In this document: one piece after another, positions 7,857 through 16,770 of the stretch
Numbering within the stretch: position 1 is the first letter of the stretch
Layout of the letters: each line of letters opens with the position of its first letter
NCBI RefSeq assembly: GCF_006542765.1
Contig: NZ_SKCD01000022.1
Span: 372,001-436,000, forward strand
Direction: 5' to 3'
From: Paenibacillus luteus
GTDB lineage: Bacteria; Bacillota; Bacilli; Paenibacillales; Paenibacillaceae
Length of the DNA: 64,000 bases
The notes under the pieces: model-generated
Seen by the model: only the letters and a program-made list of their open reading frames with translations
Told to the model about the DNA's origin: nothing
The model's database searches: none
Position numbers and translations under genes: made by a program

Positions 7857-8897
7857 TTACTTGTTTGCATCAAGCAGACGAAGCAGCATAATCGTTGCTT
7901 CAGCCCGAGTAGCAGAATCGGCAGGAGCGAAACGATTACCGTTCTTGCCCTTAATGATTCCTAAATCAGCGGCGGCCGCGACGGACGGAAGCGCCCATGG
8001 CTTTATCTGTTCCTTATCGGCAAACGTAGCCTTTGCGCTGGTATTGAGCTCTCCGTCATACAGCCTCATGATCAGAACCGCCATTTCGGACCTGCTAATC
8101 CATTGATTAGGTCGGAAGCTGCCGTCCGCGTAGCCTTTAATAAGGCCAGCTTGCTCCGCTTCCGCGACATAAGACCTTGCCCAAACCGGGATTTTATCTA
8201 CATCGCTGAAATTTAGCGACATCCCGCCTTTAGCTTCGAAATCAAACGCCCTCGCGGTCATCACAACGAACTCCGCACGCGTAATCTTCAAATCCGGTCG
8301 GAAGGTTCCATCTCCGTAACCGCTTACAAATCCCATATTGACCGCGCGTTCTATCCCTTCTTTAGCCCAATGGCCCGCAATATCCTTGAATGTGCCGGAA
8401 TTTCCAACTGCTTGTACTGCGATTTCCGCTTTCGTTCCGGGCTCGAGTACAGTATCCGTAAGATCGCTTTTCACCAGCTTCACGCGCGTTAATTCCACTG
8501 TCGTCTTTGCGGTCTTATTGCTTATCATTTCGAACGTAATTGCCGCGAGCTCGACTTTTCCCGATAAGCCTGCAGCCTTGCCAACCTTCGTGTGCGCGAA
8601 TACGACAACGCCGTCCTCTGGAGCTATGGGAACGGAGAAGCCTTGCAGCAAGCTTGCGCTTTTTTTGTACAACAGTTTGTCTTTATCGTACTTCAGATTA
8701 ATTTCGAAACCATATACATCGGCAAGGTCCGATCCCGTCACCGTCACCACAACTTGATTTCCCTTCATGGACGTCTGATTGGAGACTGACAAGCTGAAAG
8801 AGGCGTCCTTGGCCATCGCGTACGCCGGCAGTATGGAAAATGCGAGCCAAGCAGCTAGAAGCATCATTCCGACTCGATATTTCAAGCGCTTCCCCAT
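7857..8897 (-). CDS. S-layer-anchored cohesin protein (putative anchoring scaffoldin)
   Basis: A 346-residue secreted protein. Residues 1-28 are a signal peptide (MLLAAWLAFSILPAYAMA). Residues about 34-163 form a cohesin-type beta-sandwich (VYGFEINLKYDKDKLLY, GLSGKVELAAITFEMI). Three SLH domains follow at about 169-212, 229-271 and 291-335 (FKDIAGHWAKEGIERAV, FSDVDKIPVWARSYVAEA, FADKEQIKPWALPSVAAA). A single cohesin on an SLH anchor is the architecture of cellulosomal anchoring proteins. The two dockerin-bearing GH43 enzymes at 19729-26545 are obvious candidate ligands (inference). The start at 8897 has only a close AAAGG before it, so the downstream ATG codons at 8867 or 8864 are possible. 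The gene is 26 bases after a binding-protein gene and is probably the last cistron of the furanose transporter operon. Confidence 0.82.
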   Translation of the reverse strand: MGKRLKYRVGMMLLAAWLAFSILPAYAMAKDASFSLSVSNQTSMKGNQVVVTVTGSDLADVYGFEINLKYDKDKLLYKKSASLLQGFSVPIAPEDGVVVFAHTKVGKAAGLSGKVELAAITFEMISNKTAKTTVELTRVKLVKSDLTDTVLEPGTKAEIAVQAVGNSGTFKDIAGHWAKEGIERAVNMGFVSGYGDGTFRPDLKITRAEFVVMTARAFDFEAKGGMSLNFSDVDKIPVWARSYVAEAEQAGLIKGYADGSFRPNQWISRSEMAVLIMRLYDGELNTSAKATFADKEQIKPWALPSVAAAADLGIIKGKNGNRFAPADSATRAEATIMLLRLLDANK

Positions 8898-8923
8898 CCT
8901 TTCGCTATTATCATTTGATCAAG

Positions 8924-9988
8924 CTAATATTTGCGATTCGAAACTTCTCGCTCTGCCGTCACCTCCGTGTAGATTCTCTCAGGCGTAATAATCCGTTTCG
9001 GAAGCGTCCTGCCTTCCATCAGTTCCAGCACGGCTTGCATCACATTCGGTCCCAGCATCGGATTGCATTCAACTACAGCGTTAATCTTGCCTTCGATCAT
9101 CATCTCGAAGGCCTGCCGAGTGCCGTCCACGGAAATAATGATGATATCCTTGCCCGGCTGCAAACCATATTCCTCGACAGCTTCGATTGCGCCAAGCGCC
9201 ATGTCATCGTTATGCGAGTATAGAACGTCAATCGCTCCTTTATGGGTCTCAAGAAATGACTTCATGACCTCCTTGCCCCGTGATTGAGTAAAATCTGCTG
9301 ACTCGCTTGCGATAATATTCATTTCCTTAAACTCGCCTAGCGCTTCCCGAAAGCCTCCTCCTCGGTCGATGGAAGGAGATGCTCCTTCCGTGCCGCGCAG
9401 TTCTGCAATACGAATCTCACCCGAACGGTCTCTCATCTTATCCAGCAAATACCTTCCCGCCATTCGCCCTTCTTCGTAGAAATCGGAGCCTATGAAAGTG
9501 ACATATAGCGATTGATCCGAAAGCTCCATCTTCCTGTCGAGGATGAGAACGGGAATACCAGCTGTCCTGGCCTCACGCAAAATTGGCTCCCATCCCGTCT
9601 CTACGACAGGCGCTATGGCGATAACATCGACACCTTGGTCGATAAACGAACGCACCGCCTCGATTTGCTTTTCTTGCGACTGCTCCGCGTTTTCGAGAAA
9701 TAGCTGTATTCCCGCTTCATTCGCCGCTTCCCGAATGGACTTGGTATTCGCAAGACGCCAATCGCTCTCCGATCCGAGCTGGGAGAAACCAAGCTTGAAC
9801 GAACGCCTCAGCGGCTCCGCTTCCTCCTCATCGTTCCGATTCGAAGAAGAAGGCGTCTGGTTCACGACGTTGCCAGAAATCTTTTCCGTTTCATCCGTCT
9901 TGCACCCAATGATCCCCGCTACCAAGACGAGCATCAACATCGCTAGACCCACTGCCTTGCCGTACCGTATTTCAAGCGTTCTTCTCAT
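8924..9988 (-). CDS. YtfQ-like sugar-binding lipoprotein (second copy)
   Basis: A 354-residue LacI-type solute-binding protein. A lipoprotein signal ends in the lipobox VAGIIGC. The mature part has the YtfQ-like motifs GFSQLGSESDWRLANT, VIAIAPVVETGWEPIL, RELRGTEGASPS-like text and YSHNDDMALGAIEA. E. coli YtfQ binds galactofuranose; arabinofuranose is a structural relative and fits the arabinoxylan context. The start at 9988 is preferred over the in-frame ATG at 10009 because GGAAGG lies seven bases before it. It appears to be a paralogue of the binding protein at 13654-14697 in the same operon, with different pocket residues possible. Having two binding proteins may broaden substrate range. 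Confidence 0.85.
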   Translation of the reverse strand: MRRTLEIRYGKAVGLAMLMLVLVAGIIGCKTDETEKISGNVVNQTPSSSNRNDEEEAEPLRRSFKLGFSQLGSESDWRLANTKSIREAANEAGIQLFLENAEQSQEKQIEAVRSFIDQGVDVIAIAPVVETGWEPILREARTAGIPVLILDRKMELSDQSLYVTFIGSDFYEEGRMAGRYLLDKMRDRSGEIRIAELRGTEGASPSIDRGGGFREALGEFKEMNIIASESADFTQSRGKEVMKSFLETHKGAIDVLYSHNDDMALGAIEAVEEYGLQPGKDIIIISVDGTRQAFEMMIEGKINAVVECNPMLGPNVMQAVLELMEGRTLPKRIITPERIYTEVTAEREVSNRKY

Positions 9989-10061
9989 CTCGACACCTTC
10001 CAATTGCATATAATGGACGAATTAGGAGATTCGACACATTTAAGTCAAATCCCTTTTTCTT

Positions 10062-11030
10062 CTAGGCGCGATGCTTCTGGAGCAGTTGTCTGGAACTGAA
10101 CAGCCTTTGCAGCAAAATAAATAAAAACAGGAGCAGGCCAATGACAATACGGGTCCACCAAGAGCTAAGCGTTCCCTCGAAGCTAATAATTGTCTGAATG
10201 GCACCTTGGATCAGAACGCCGAACAAAGTGCCCGCAACATAACCAAATCCGCCTGTCAGCAGCGTGCCTCCGATGACGACCGCAGCGATAGCGTCCAACT
10301 CCATCCCAATGGCATGAAGACCATAGCCGGATAACATATAAAACGTAAGCACAACACCTCCGAGCGCCGAGCAAAAGCCGCTGAACAGGTAAACCCCAAT
10401 CTTCGTCCGCGCGACCGGCAATCCCATGAGAACCGCTGACTGTTCATTTCCGCCAATCGCATAGGTGTTACGGCCGAAACGGGTGTAATGTGCCGCGTAG
10501 AACGCTAGAACGAACAAAAGCAGCGCGATGATTACACTGATCGAGACAAAATTGCCGCCCGGCAGATAGACCTTTGTCTGCGCTACGGATGTGTAGAATG
10601 CATTGTTAATCGTTATCGTGTTCGTACTGATGACATAGCACAGTCCTCTTGCCAGGAACATACCCGCCAATGTGACAATGAACGGCTGAATTTTGAAATA
10701 ATGGATAATTGCGCCCATCCCCGAACCGAATAAGGAACCGAGAAGCAAGACCAGCGGGATGACCGCTGCTGGCGACCAGCCCTCCTGCAGCAGCGAAGCC
10801 GAGATCATCGACGTCAACGCAATAACCGATCCGACGGAGAGATCGATTCCTCCGGAAACGATGACGAACGTCATCCCGATTGCAACAATGAGCAGGAAGG
10901 CGTTGTCGATAAACAAATTGAGCAGAACCTGCGTGGAGAAGAAACCTGTGTATCGGAAAGAGCCTGCAATGAACATAAATACGAACAGAGCCAGAGTTAC
11001 GATAATTGGCAAATGCTGTCGTTTAAACAT
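10062..11030 (-). CDS. yjfF: Furanose ABC transporter permease, YjfF-like
   Basis: A 322-residue RbsC-type permease with about nine hydrophobic segments and the family motif SGGIDLSVGSVIALTSMISA. The C-terminal half contains AIAAVVIGGTLLTGGFGYVAGTLFG. It overlaps the end of the preceding permease gene by eight bases and has AAGGAGGT seven bases before the ATG. In E. coli the galactofuranose importer uses two different permeases, YtfT and YjfF; the same pairing is seen here. It would form half of the membrane channel. Confidence 0.85.
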   Translation of the reverse strand: MFKRQHLPIIVTLALFVFMFIAGSFRYTGFFSTQVLLNLFIDNAFLLIVAIGMTFVIVSGGIDLSVGSVIALTSMISASLLQEGWSPAAVIPLVLLLGSLFGSGMGAIIHYFKIQPFIVTLAGMFLARGLCYVISTNTITINNAFYTSVAQTKVYLPGGNFVSISVIIALLLFVLAFYAAHYTRFGRNTYAIGGNEQSAVLMGLPVARTKIGVYLFSGFCSALGGVVLTFYMLSGYGLHAIGMELDAIAAVVIGGTLLTGGFGYVAGTLFGVLIQGAIQTIISFEGTLSSWWTRIVIGLLLFLFILLQRLFSSRQLLQKHRA

Positions 11031-12048
11031 GGCGCGCTACCTCCTTCTCAGCTGGATAGCGACGAGTTTTCCATCTGCCGACAATTGCTTTCCGGAATGA
11101 TTCGGACTGAATAAGGCAGACAACAAGCACGACGAACGCTTTGACGACCAACGTAATTTCCGGCGGCACGCCAATCATGTAAATCGTGGTGGTCAACGTC
11201 TGGATAATCAACGCCCCAATGACGGTGCCTGCCAGATAGAACCGGCCGCCATTGAGCGAAGTCCCGCCGATCACGACTGCAAGAATAGCGTCAAGCTCAT
11301 ACCAGAGGCCCGCGTTGTTCCCATCGGCGCTTGACACGTTGGAACTCAGAATAAGACCGGCTACCCCTGCGCATAACCCGCAGAATAGATAAACCGCAAT
11401 CATGACCGATTTCGCTCGGATGCCCGCAAGCCTGCTGGCCACCGGCTTATTGCCGACCGATTCGATAAACAAGCCGATAGCTGTCTTTCTTGTCAAGAGA
11501 GACGCGACCGCGAATACCGCGGCGACGATGAAGATCGAGAACGGCAGCATGAACAGTACGCCTGCCCCAATAAACTTATAAGAGCTGCTGGATACGGTAA
11601 TAATTTGCCCGCTCGTAATAAGCTGGGCGACTCCGCGTCCAGCAACCATTAGAATTAACGTAGCAATGATAGGCTGGATGCCGACTCCTGCGACGAGAAA
11701 GCCGTTCCACAGCCCGAGCGCAAGCGATAGAACGAGCGACAAACCGACAGCTGTTGCTACAAGCACGAGCGCATTCTGGTCTGGGCCCTTGCTAATCGTC
11801 AGGCAAGCCATCGCCCCAGTGATCGCCACGATGGAACCGACCGATAAGTCGATGCCTTTGGTTGCGATAACGAGCGTCATGCCGATTGAAACCAGCAACA
11901 GCGGGGCTCCGAAGTTCAAGATGTCGATCAGGCTCCCATAGAGATGGCCATCCCTAACCTTAATAGAGAAGAATGTTGGGTCGTAAAGCAAATTGAACAC
12001 TAATAGCAGGGCCAAAATCGTCAGCGGCCAGAACAAATGATGTTTCAT
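11023..12048 (-). CDS. ytfT: Furanose ABC transporter permease, YtfT-like
   Basis: A 341-residue RbsC-type permease with the motif TKGIDLSVGSIVAITGAMAC and, near the C-terminus, AILAVVIGGTSLNGGRFYLAGTVIGALIIQTL. Its start overlaps the stop codon of the ATPase gene by four bases (ATGA), a sign of translational coupling, and its end overlaps the next permease by eight bases. With the YjfF-like protein it should form the heterodimeric channel. Confidence 0.86.
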   Translation of the reverse strand: MKHHLFWPLTILALLLVFNLLYDPTFFSIKVRDGHLYGSLIDILNFGAPLLLVSIGMTLVIATKGIDLSVGSIVAITGAMACLTISKGPDQNALVLVATAVGLSLVLSLALGLWNGFLVAGVGIQPIIATLILMVAGRGVAQLITSGQIITVSSSSYKFIGAGVLFMLPFSIFIVAAVFAVASLLTRKTAIGLFIESVGNKPVASRLAGIRAKSVMIAVYLFCGLCAGVAGLILSSNVSSADGNNAGLWYELDAILAVVIGGTSLNGGRFYLAGTVIGALIIQTLTTTIYMIGVPPEITLVVKAFVVLVVCLIQSESFRKAIVGRWKTRRYPAEKEVARHV

Positions 12049-13568
12049 TCCTCTCCTCCTCCAGCAATCGCCTTCATAACGAGCTGCTCGTTCATTTCTC
12101 CGTCCGTCATTTCCTTCACTTTCTTCCTGTCGCGCATGACAGCGATTCGGTCGCTTACCCTAAGCACTTCCTCAAGCTCAGAGGAGATGAATAGAACGGA
12201 CATGCCCTTCTTCGATAAGGACATAACGAGCTTCTGAATCTCCGCCTTCGCTCCGATATCGATTCCGCGTGTTGGCTCATCCAGTATCAGCAGCCTCGGT
12301 TCGGTCAGCAGCGATCTGGCGAGCAGCACTTTCTGCTGATTGCCCCCGCTCAAATGTTTGATCAATTGATCAGGGTTGGGCGGATTAATGTTCAGCGCTT
12401 CAATGAACTGCTCCGCGATTTCGGACTGTTTCTTCTTCGAAATTGTACGCAGCCAGCCTTGGGAAGCCTGCATCGCCAGTACAATGTTCTCCCGAATGGT
12501 CAGATCATCGATGATGCCTTCCCCTTTCCTATCCTCTGAACAGAAAGCGATGCCGTTATCGATGGCTTGTCTCGGCGTGTGCGCGGAGCCTTTATCGCCA
12601 ATCTTGAGAGAGCCTTGATCAGGAGAGTCCGCTCCGAATAGCAGTCTTGCCGCTTCTGTTCTGCCAGAACCGAGCAGACCGGCGAGTCCAACGATTTCCC
12701 CTGCGCGTATGGACAGATCGAACGGCTCGATCGAGCCCCGCCTGCCGAGCGACTTCGCTTCGAGCAGAAGCTCACTGCCGGTTTTTCCGTTACCGTCAAG
12801 GGATGACATCTTAGGAAGCTCTTCCAGCAACTCCAGCTCCTTGCCGATCATTTTGGAGACGAGCTCTATACGGGAAAGCGCGGAAGCCGCATACTCCCCA
12901 ACAAATTCTCCACCCCGGAGAATGGTTATTCGATCCGAAATTTCGTAGACCTGATTAAGGAAATGCGTGACGAACAAGATCGCGAGCCCTTCGCTCTTCA
13001 GCTTGTTCATAACGTTGAACAGTTGGCTCACCTCGACGCGGTCGAGACTTGACGTTGGTTCGTCCAGAATGAGCACCTTCGCCGAAATGTTCAGCGCTCT
13101 CGCGATGGCAATCAATTGCTGGATCGCGATCGGATACGAATGCAGCGGCTTCGTCACGTCAATCATTAGATTCATGCGTTCCTCCAGCAGCTTTGCGGCG
13201 GCGCTATTAAGTTCTTTCCATAGAATACGGCCAAAGCGTCTTGGCTCCCTGCCGATATAAATATTCTCCGCAACAGATAAATTCGGGCAAAGATTGACTT
13301 CCTGATACACCGTACTGATTCCTGCCGCCTGCGCTTCCTGCGGGCTTTGGATCGAAATGCGCTCCTGATCCATCTCTACCTGTCCGCGGTCGATGGAATA
13401 AACACCTGTCAAGACTTTAATCAGCGTCGATTTACCCGCGCCGTTCTCCCCCATTAGCGCGTGAATCTCGCCGGGAAACAAACGGAATTGCACGCCCGAC
13501 AATGCCTTGACACCGGGGAATTGTTTGTGAATGTCTTTCATATGCAGGATGGGCCGGCCTTCTTCCAT
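12045..13568 (-). CDS. ytfR: Furanose ABC transporter ATPase with two nucleotide-binding domains, YtfR-like
   Basis: A 507-residue double ATPase of the RbsA/XylG/YtfR type. The first domain has the Walker A motif GENGAGKST and Walker B LILDEPTSSLD. The second domain has the degenerate GLLGSGRTE P-loop usual in this family, the signature LSGGNQQKV and Walker B LLILDEPTRGIDIG. It starts with AAAGGAG seven bases upstream and is preceded by a strong hairpin that separates it from the binding-protein gene. It powers import through the two permeases encoded next. Confidence 0.9.
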   Translation of the reverse strand: MEEGRPILHMKDIHKQFPGVKALSGVQFRLFPGEIHALMGENGAGKSTLIKVLTGVYSIDRGQVEMDQERISIQSPQEAQAAGISTVYQEVNLCPNLSVAENIYIGREPRRFGRILWKELNSAAAKLLEERMNLMIDVTKPLHSYPIAIQQLIAIARALNISAKVLILDEPTSSLDRVEVSQLFNVMNKLKSEGLAILFVTHFLNQVYEISDRITILRGGEFVGEYAASALSRIELVSKMIGKELELLEELPKMSSLDGNGKTGSELLLEAKSLGRRGSIEPFDLSIRAGEIVGLAGLLGSGRTEAARLLFGADSPDQGSLKIGDKGSAHTPRQAIDNGIAFCSEDRKGEGIIDDLTIRENIVLAMQASQGWLRTISKKKQSEIAEQFIEALNINPPNPDQLIKHLSGGNQQKVLLARSLLTEPRLLILDEPTRGIDIGAKAEIQKLVMSLSKKGMSVLFISSELEEVLRVSDRIAVMRDRKKVKEMTDGEMNEQLVMKAIAGGGEE

Positions 13569-13597
13569 TTGAATGCTCCTTTCTGTTTAGAGATAAA

Positions 13598-13626
13598 GCC
13601 GTCCCGGCATGGCGCCGGGATACGGC
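13598..13626 (-). terminator. Intercistronic hairpin between binding-protein and ATPase genes
   Basis: A GC-rich stem pairs GCCGTCCCGGC with GCCGGGATACGGC. On the minus strand it follows the YtfQ-like stop codon by about 27 bases and lacks a U-run. Such hairpins usually protect the upstream mRNA or attenuate the downstream genes, giving more binding protein than ATPase. Confidence 0.6.
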
Positions 13627-13653
13627 TATCGTTCATTTAACCCTATGCCAGAT

Positions 13654-14697
13654 TTAATACTTGCGGTTTGGAAGCTCGCTCTTCGCTTCCTCTGACGTAA
13701 ACACGCCTTCCTCTGTCACGATGCGCTTCGGCACTTCCTTGCCCTCCACAACATCTCTTACGGCCTGCATCAATTGTGGCCCGAGCAGGGGATTACACTC
13801 GACGATAAAATTAATTTTCCCTTCACTTGCCGCTACGAATCCGTCCTTGACACCATCAACCGAGATAATGATAATGTCTACTCCCGGCTTGAGTCCGGCC
13901 GCTTCGATTGCCTGAATCGCGCCAAGCGCCATATCATCGTTATGAGCGTACAACACGTCTATATCCGCATGAGCTTTAAGGAACGCTTGCATAACCTCTT
14001 TGCCTTTGGCGCGCGTAAAGTCGCCCGTCTGAGAAGCAATTACCTTCAGATTAGCATTGGAAGCAATCACTTCAGCAAAGCCCGCTTTGCGGTCATTCGC
14101 AGGAGCGGAACCGGTTGTGCCCTGCAATTCGACAATGTTGACATTGCCCGTTGCATCCTTGAACTGGTCGACTAGCCAAGTGCCTGCTCTTCGTCCTTCC
14201 TCAACGAAATCGGAGCCGATGAAGGTTTCATAAAGAGAAGTATCCGTGGAGTCAACCGCGCGGTCCGTCAAAATAACCGGAATTCCGGCATCCTTCGCCT
14301 CTTTCAATACGGTGTCCCAACCGGATTCAACGACCGGAGAGAAAGCGATTACATCCACCTTCTGTTGAATATAAGTGCGAATGGCTTTAATTTGGTTTTC
14401 TTGCTTCTGCTGTGCATCGGAGAATTTCAGCTCGAAGCCCGCTTCCTTTGCCGAGTCCTGAACCGATTGCGTATTGGCGGTACGCCAGCCGCTCTCTGCC
14501 CCAACTTGCGAGAAGCCAAGCGTAATCTTTTTGTCGTCTGGCGCTACCGTCGTCTCCGTCGCGGATGGGCTTGAACCGCCTTTATTGTTCGCTGGAGAAT
14601 TTGATCCCCCATTCCCCCCGCAAGCTGTCGTGAATACCAGCATAGCCATCGCGATCAAAGCTAGACCCTTTTTTGTAGTCGGTTTCATCTTCTTCAT
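13654..14697 (-). CDS. ytfQ: YtfQ-like sugar-binding lipoprotein (first gene of the furanose transporter operon)
   Basis: A 347-residue solute-binding lipoprotein with lipobox VFTTAC and a low-complexity Gly/Asn/Ser linker. Close YtfQ landmarks are LGFSQVGAESGWRTANTQS, QQKQENQIKAIRTYI, FSPVVESGWDTVL, VELQGTTGSAPANDRKAGF and VLYAHNDDMALGAIQAIEAAGLKPG. The match to E. coli YtfQ is strong enough to predict a furanose ligand. The start at 14697 has AAGGAG upstream; the in-frame codon at 14718 overlaps that site. It is divergent from the LytS/YesN genes, which probably control it. Confidence 0.88.
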   Translation of the reverse strand: MKKMKPTTKKGLALIAMAMLVFTTACGGNGGSNSPANNKGGSSPSATETTVAPDDKKITLGFSQVGAESGWRTANTQSVQDSAKEAGFELKFSDAQQKQENQIKAIRTYIQQKVDVIAFSPVVESGWDTVLKEAKDAGIPVILTDRAVDSTDTSLYETFIGSDFVEEGRRAGTWLVDQFKDATGNVNIVELQGTTGSAPANDRKAGFAEVIASNANLKVIASQTGDFTRAKGKEVMQAFLKAHADIDVLYAHNDDMALGAIQAIEAAGLKPGVDIIIISVDGVKDGFVAASEGKINFIVECNPLLGPQLMQAVRDVVEGKEVPKRIVTEEGVFTSEEAKSELPNRKY

Positions 14698-14712
14698 TCC
14701 TCTCCTTGTGGT

Positions 14713-14742
14713 AACCAACTGAATTGGTTTGACACGATTATA
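14713..14742 (-). promoter_or_regulatory. Promoter and inverted repeat before the furanose transporter operon
   Basis: On the minus strand a perfect TATAAT (14737-14742) lacks a good -35 box, as expected for an activator-dependent promoter. Just downstream lies the inverted repeat AACCAA-CTGAA-TTGGTT (14713-14729). The 11-base word GAATTGGTTTG occurs at 14721-14731 and again at 14821-14831. These may be YesN binding sites (inference). A TATAAT at 14902-14907 may serve the plus-strand kinase gene. Confidence 0.45.
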
Positions 14743-14964
14743 GATGGCTTTCCATGATGCCTTATACGGAGTTTCATACGTAAACCTTGTAAATTTTTAC
14801 GCGTTTCGGAAGCTGATTCCGAATTGGTTTGCTTTCTTGTGAGTTTGTTGTATTTTTTTTCGAATGTTTACGCTTCCATATCCTTCCTCTTACCCTTTTG
14901 GTATAATTAGGGATGATAGCGCTTCAATTTTTATCATTCTAATCGTTGATAAGAAAGGTCACTC

Positions 14965-16770
14965 GTGAATATGAAGTTGATAGATTGGATCGCATCCAGC
15001 CTAAGGGCGAAATTACTTACGATGTTCATCATCCTTACCTGCGTGCCGCTTATCGTCGTTGGCCTCGTGTCCTATAAGAAATCATTCAACACCGTGTACG
15101 GCAACAGCAAAGCGTCTTCCATGATTGCCGGCGAGCAGTTAGCGCGCGACATTGATCTGCTTTTTGAGGATACTGGAAAATTACTGGAGCTAGGCAACGA
15201 TCCGCGCGTCCTGCATTTTCTGTTCTCACAAAGCGACACCTATTCCGATGCCAAAGACATTCTGAAGACTATGGATGCGTATCTGGACACTTATACCGAC
15301 GAGAGCGTACTCAACATATCGATCATTAATTTGTACGGCAGAGGCATAAGCGAACGCAGAGGCGTCTTTCAATTGGATAAAAACCCGCTTCGTAACCCGC
15401 ATTTCGTATACTTGACGAACCATCCTGACGACATTCTGAATATACCTCCTACCCAGTCATCCCCTCTGGATCGGCTCGATGGCTTTCTTTACCAAAATTC
15501 GAACGTCATCTCCATCATGACCGCGGTCAAGCAACGGATTACCCACGAGGTAATCGGCTTTATCGTCATTGACATCGACGACTCAGTCGTGAGCCGATCG
15601 ATCGACGGAACAACGCTGGGCGAATCGGGCTTCTTCTATGTCGCCGACGCCAATGGCGTGCCTATCTTCTCGCCGACAGGCCGCCTTGCCGGACAGCTTC
15701 CGAGCGCAAGCGACGTTATCGTGCAATCGGACCGCCACTATATCGACTCGTCGCACGGAAAACCGAAATTCATCTTCTCTGCGCAATCTCCTAGAACGGG
15801 ATGGCATATCATCGGTTACGTTCCGCTGCAGGAAATCGTGAAAGAGGCCAACTCCATCAGGCAAATGATTATTATTAGCGTCATCCTGAGCATCATGTTT
15901 GCCATTACGCTTCACTTCTTTATTTCCTCCAAACTGACAAGACCCGTTCAATTGCTGAAAAACAAAATGCAGTTGGCCGCTTCCGGCTACCTGGAAGCCA
16001 AGGTTATTACGTCGGGCAAAGACGAAATCGCTAATTTAAGCAACAGCTTTAATACCATGCTCGAGAAGATCAAACATTTGCTTGACCAAAGCTTGAAAGA
16101 ACATGAAGCCATGAAGAAGGCGGAGCTGCGCGCGCTTCAGGCGCAGATTAATCCTCATTTCTTATACAATACGCTTGATTCCATCGTCTGGATGGCAGAA
16201 GCCGGCAGGAACAAGCAAGTGATTCTGCTTGTCGAAGCGTTATCCAAGCTTTTCCGAATCTCTTTAAGCAAAGGCCGCGATTGGATCACTTTGGAGAAGG
16301 AGATTGAACATGTTCACAGCTACTTGATCATCCAGCAAATGCGTTATCGTGACATACTCGATTATGAAATTGATGTCGATCCCGCATTGAATGGCTTCTC
16401 TATTCTAAAAATGACGGTCCAGCCCATTGTTGAAAACGCTATCTATCACGGCATCAAAAACAAACGAGGCAAAGGTCTAGTCCGAATCGTCGGCTGCAGC
16501 ACCCCAGAGAAAGAGATCCTCCTCATGGTGGAGGACAACGGCGCCGGAATGTCCGCAGAAAGACTAGAAGCGCTTCAGCGCAATCTGAAGGCGCAATTGC
16601 TACCGGAGGAAACCGGAAAAGAAGTATCCGGCGGCTTCGGCCTGCATAACGTGGAGCAGCGGATAAGCTTGTATTACGGAGAACAGTATGGCGTGACCGT
16701 GGAAAGCACAGCTGGCATCGGCACGAAGGTCATGATTCGAATTCCAATGAGAGAGGAGTTATCGCAATGA
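14965..16770 (+). CDS. LytS/YesM-type sensor histidine kinase
   Basis: A 601-residue membrane kinase. A first membrane helix (about 18-38) and a second (about 298-320) flank an extracytoplasmic sensor domain of Cache type. A HAMP linker follows (about 320-375), then the His_kinase domain with the phosphoacceptor His in QAQINPHFLYNTLDS, and the ATPase domain (VEDNGAGM, GGFGLHNVEQRISLYYG). The GTG start at 14965 is preceded by AAAGG. Its stop overlaps the regulator start by four bases. The neighbouring binding protein may present the sugar to its sensor domain, as XylFII does for LytS in Clostridium. Confidence 0.9.
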   Translation: MNMKLIDWIASSLRAKLLTMFIILTCVPLIVVGLVSYKKSFNTVYGNSKASSMIAGEQLARDIDLLFEDTGKLLELGNDPRVLHFLFSQSDTYSDAKDILKTMDAYLDTYTDESVLNISIINLYGRGISERRGVFQLDKNPLRNPHFVYLTNHPDDILNIPPTQSSPLDRLDGFLYQNSNVISIMTAVKQRITHEVIGFIVIDIDDSVVSRSIDGTTLGESGFFYVADANGVPIFSPTGRLAGQLPSASDVIVQSDRHYIDSSHGKPKFIFSAQSPRTGWHIIGYVPLQEIVKEANSIRQMIIISVILSIMFAITLHFFISSKLTRPVQLLKNKMQLAASGYLEAKVITSGKDEIANLSNSFNTMLEKIKHLLDQSLKEHEAMKKAELRALQAQINPHFLYNTLDSIVWMAEAGRNKQVILLVEALSKLFRISLSKGRDWITLEKEIEHVHSYLIIQQMRYRDILDYEIDVDPALNGFSILKMTVQPIVENAIYHGIKNKRGKGLVRIVGCSTPEKEILLMVEDNGAGMSAERLEALQRNLKAQLLPEETGKEVSGGFGLHNVEQRISLYYGEQYGVTVESTAGIGTKVMIRIPMREELSQ

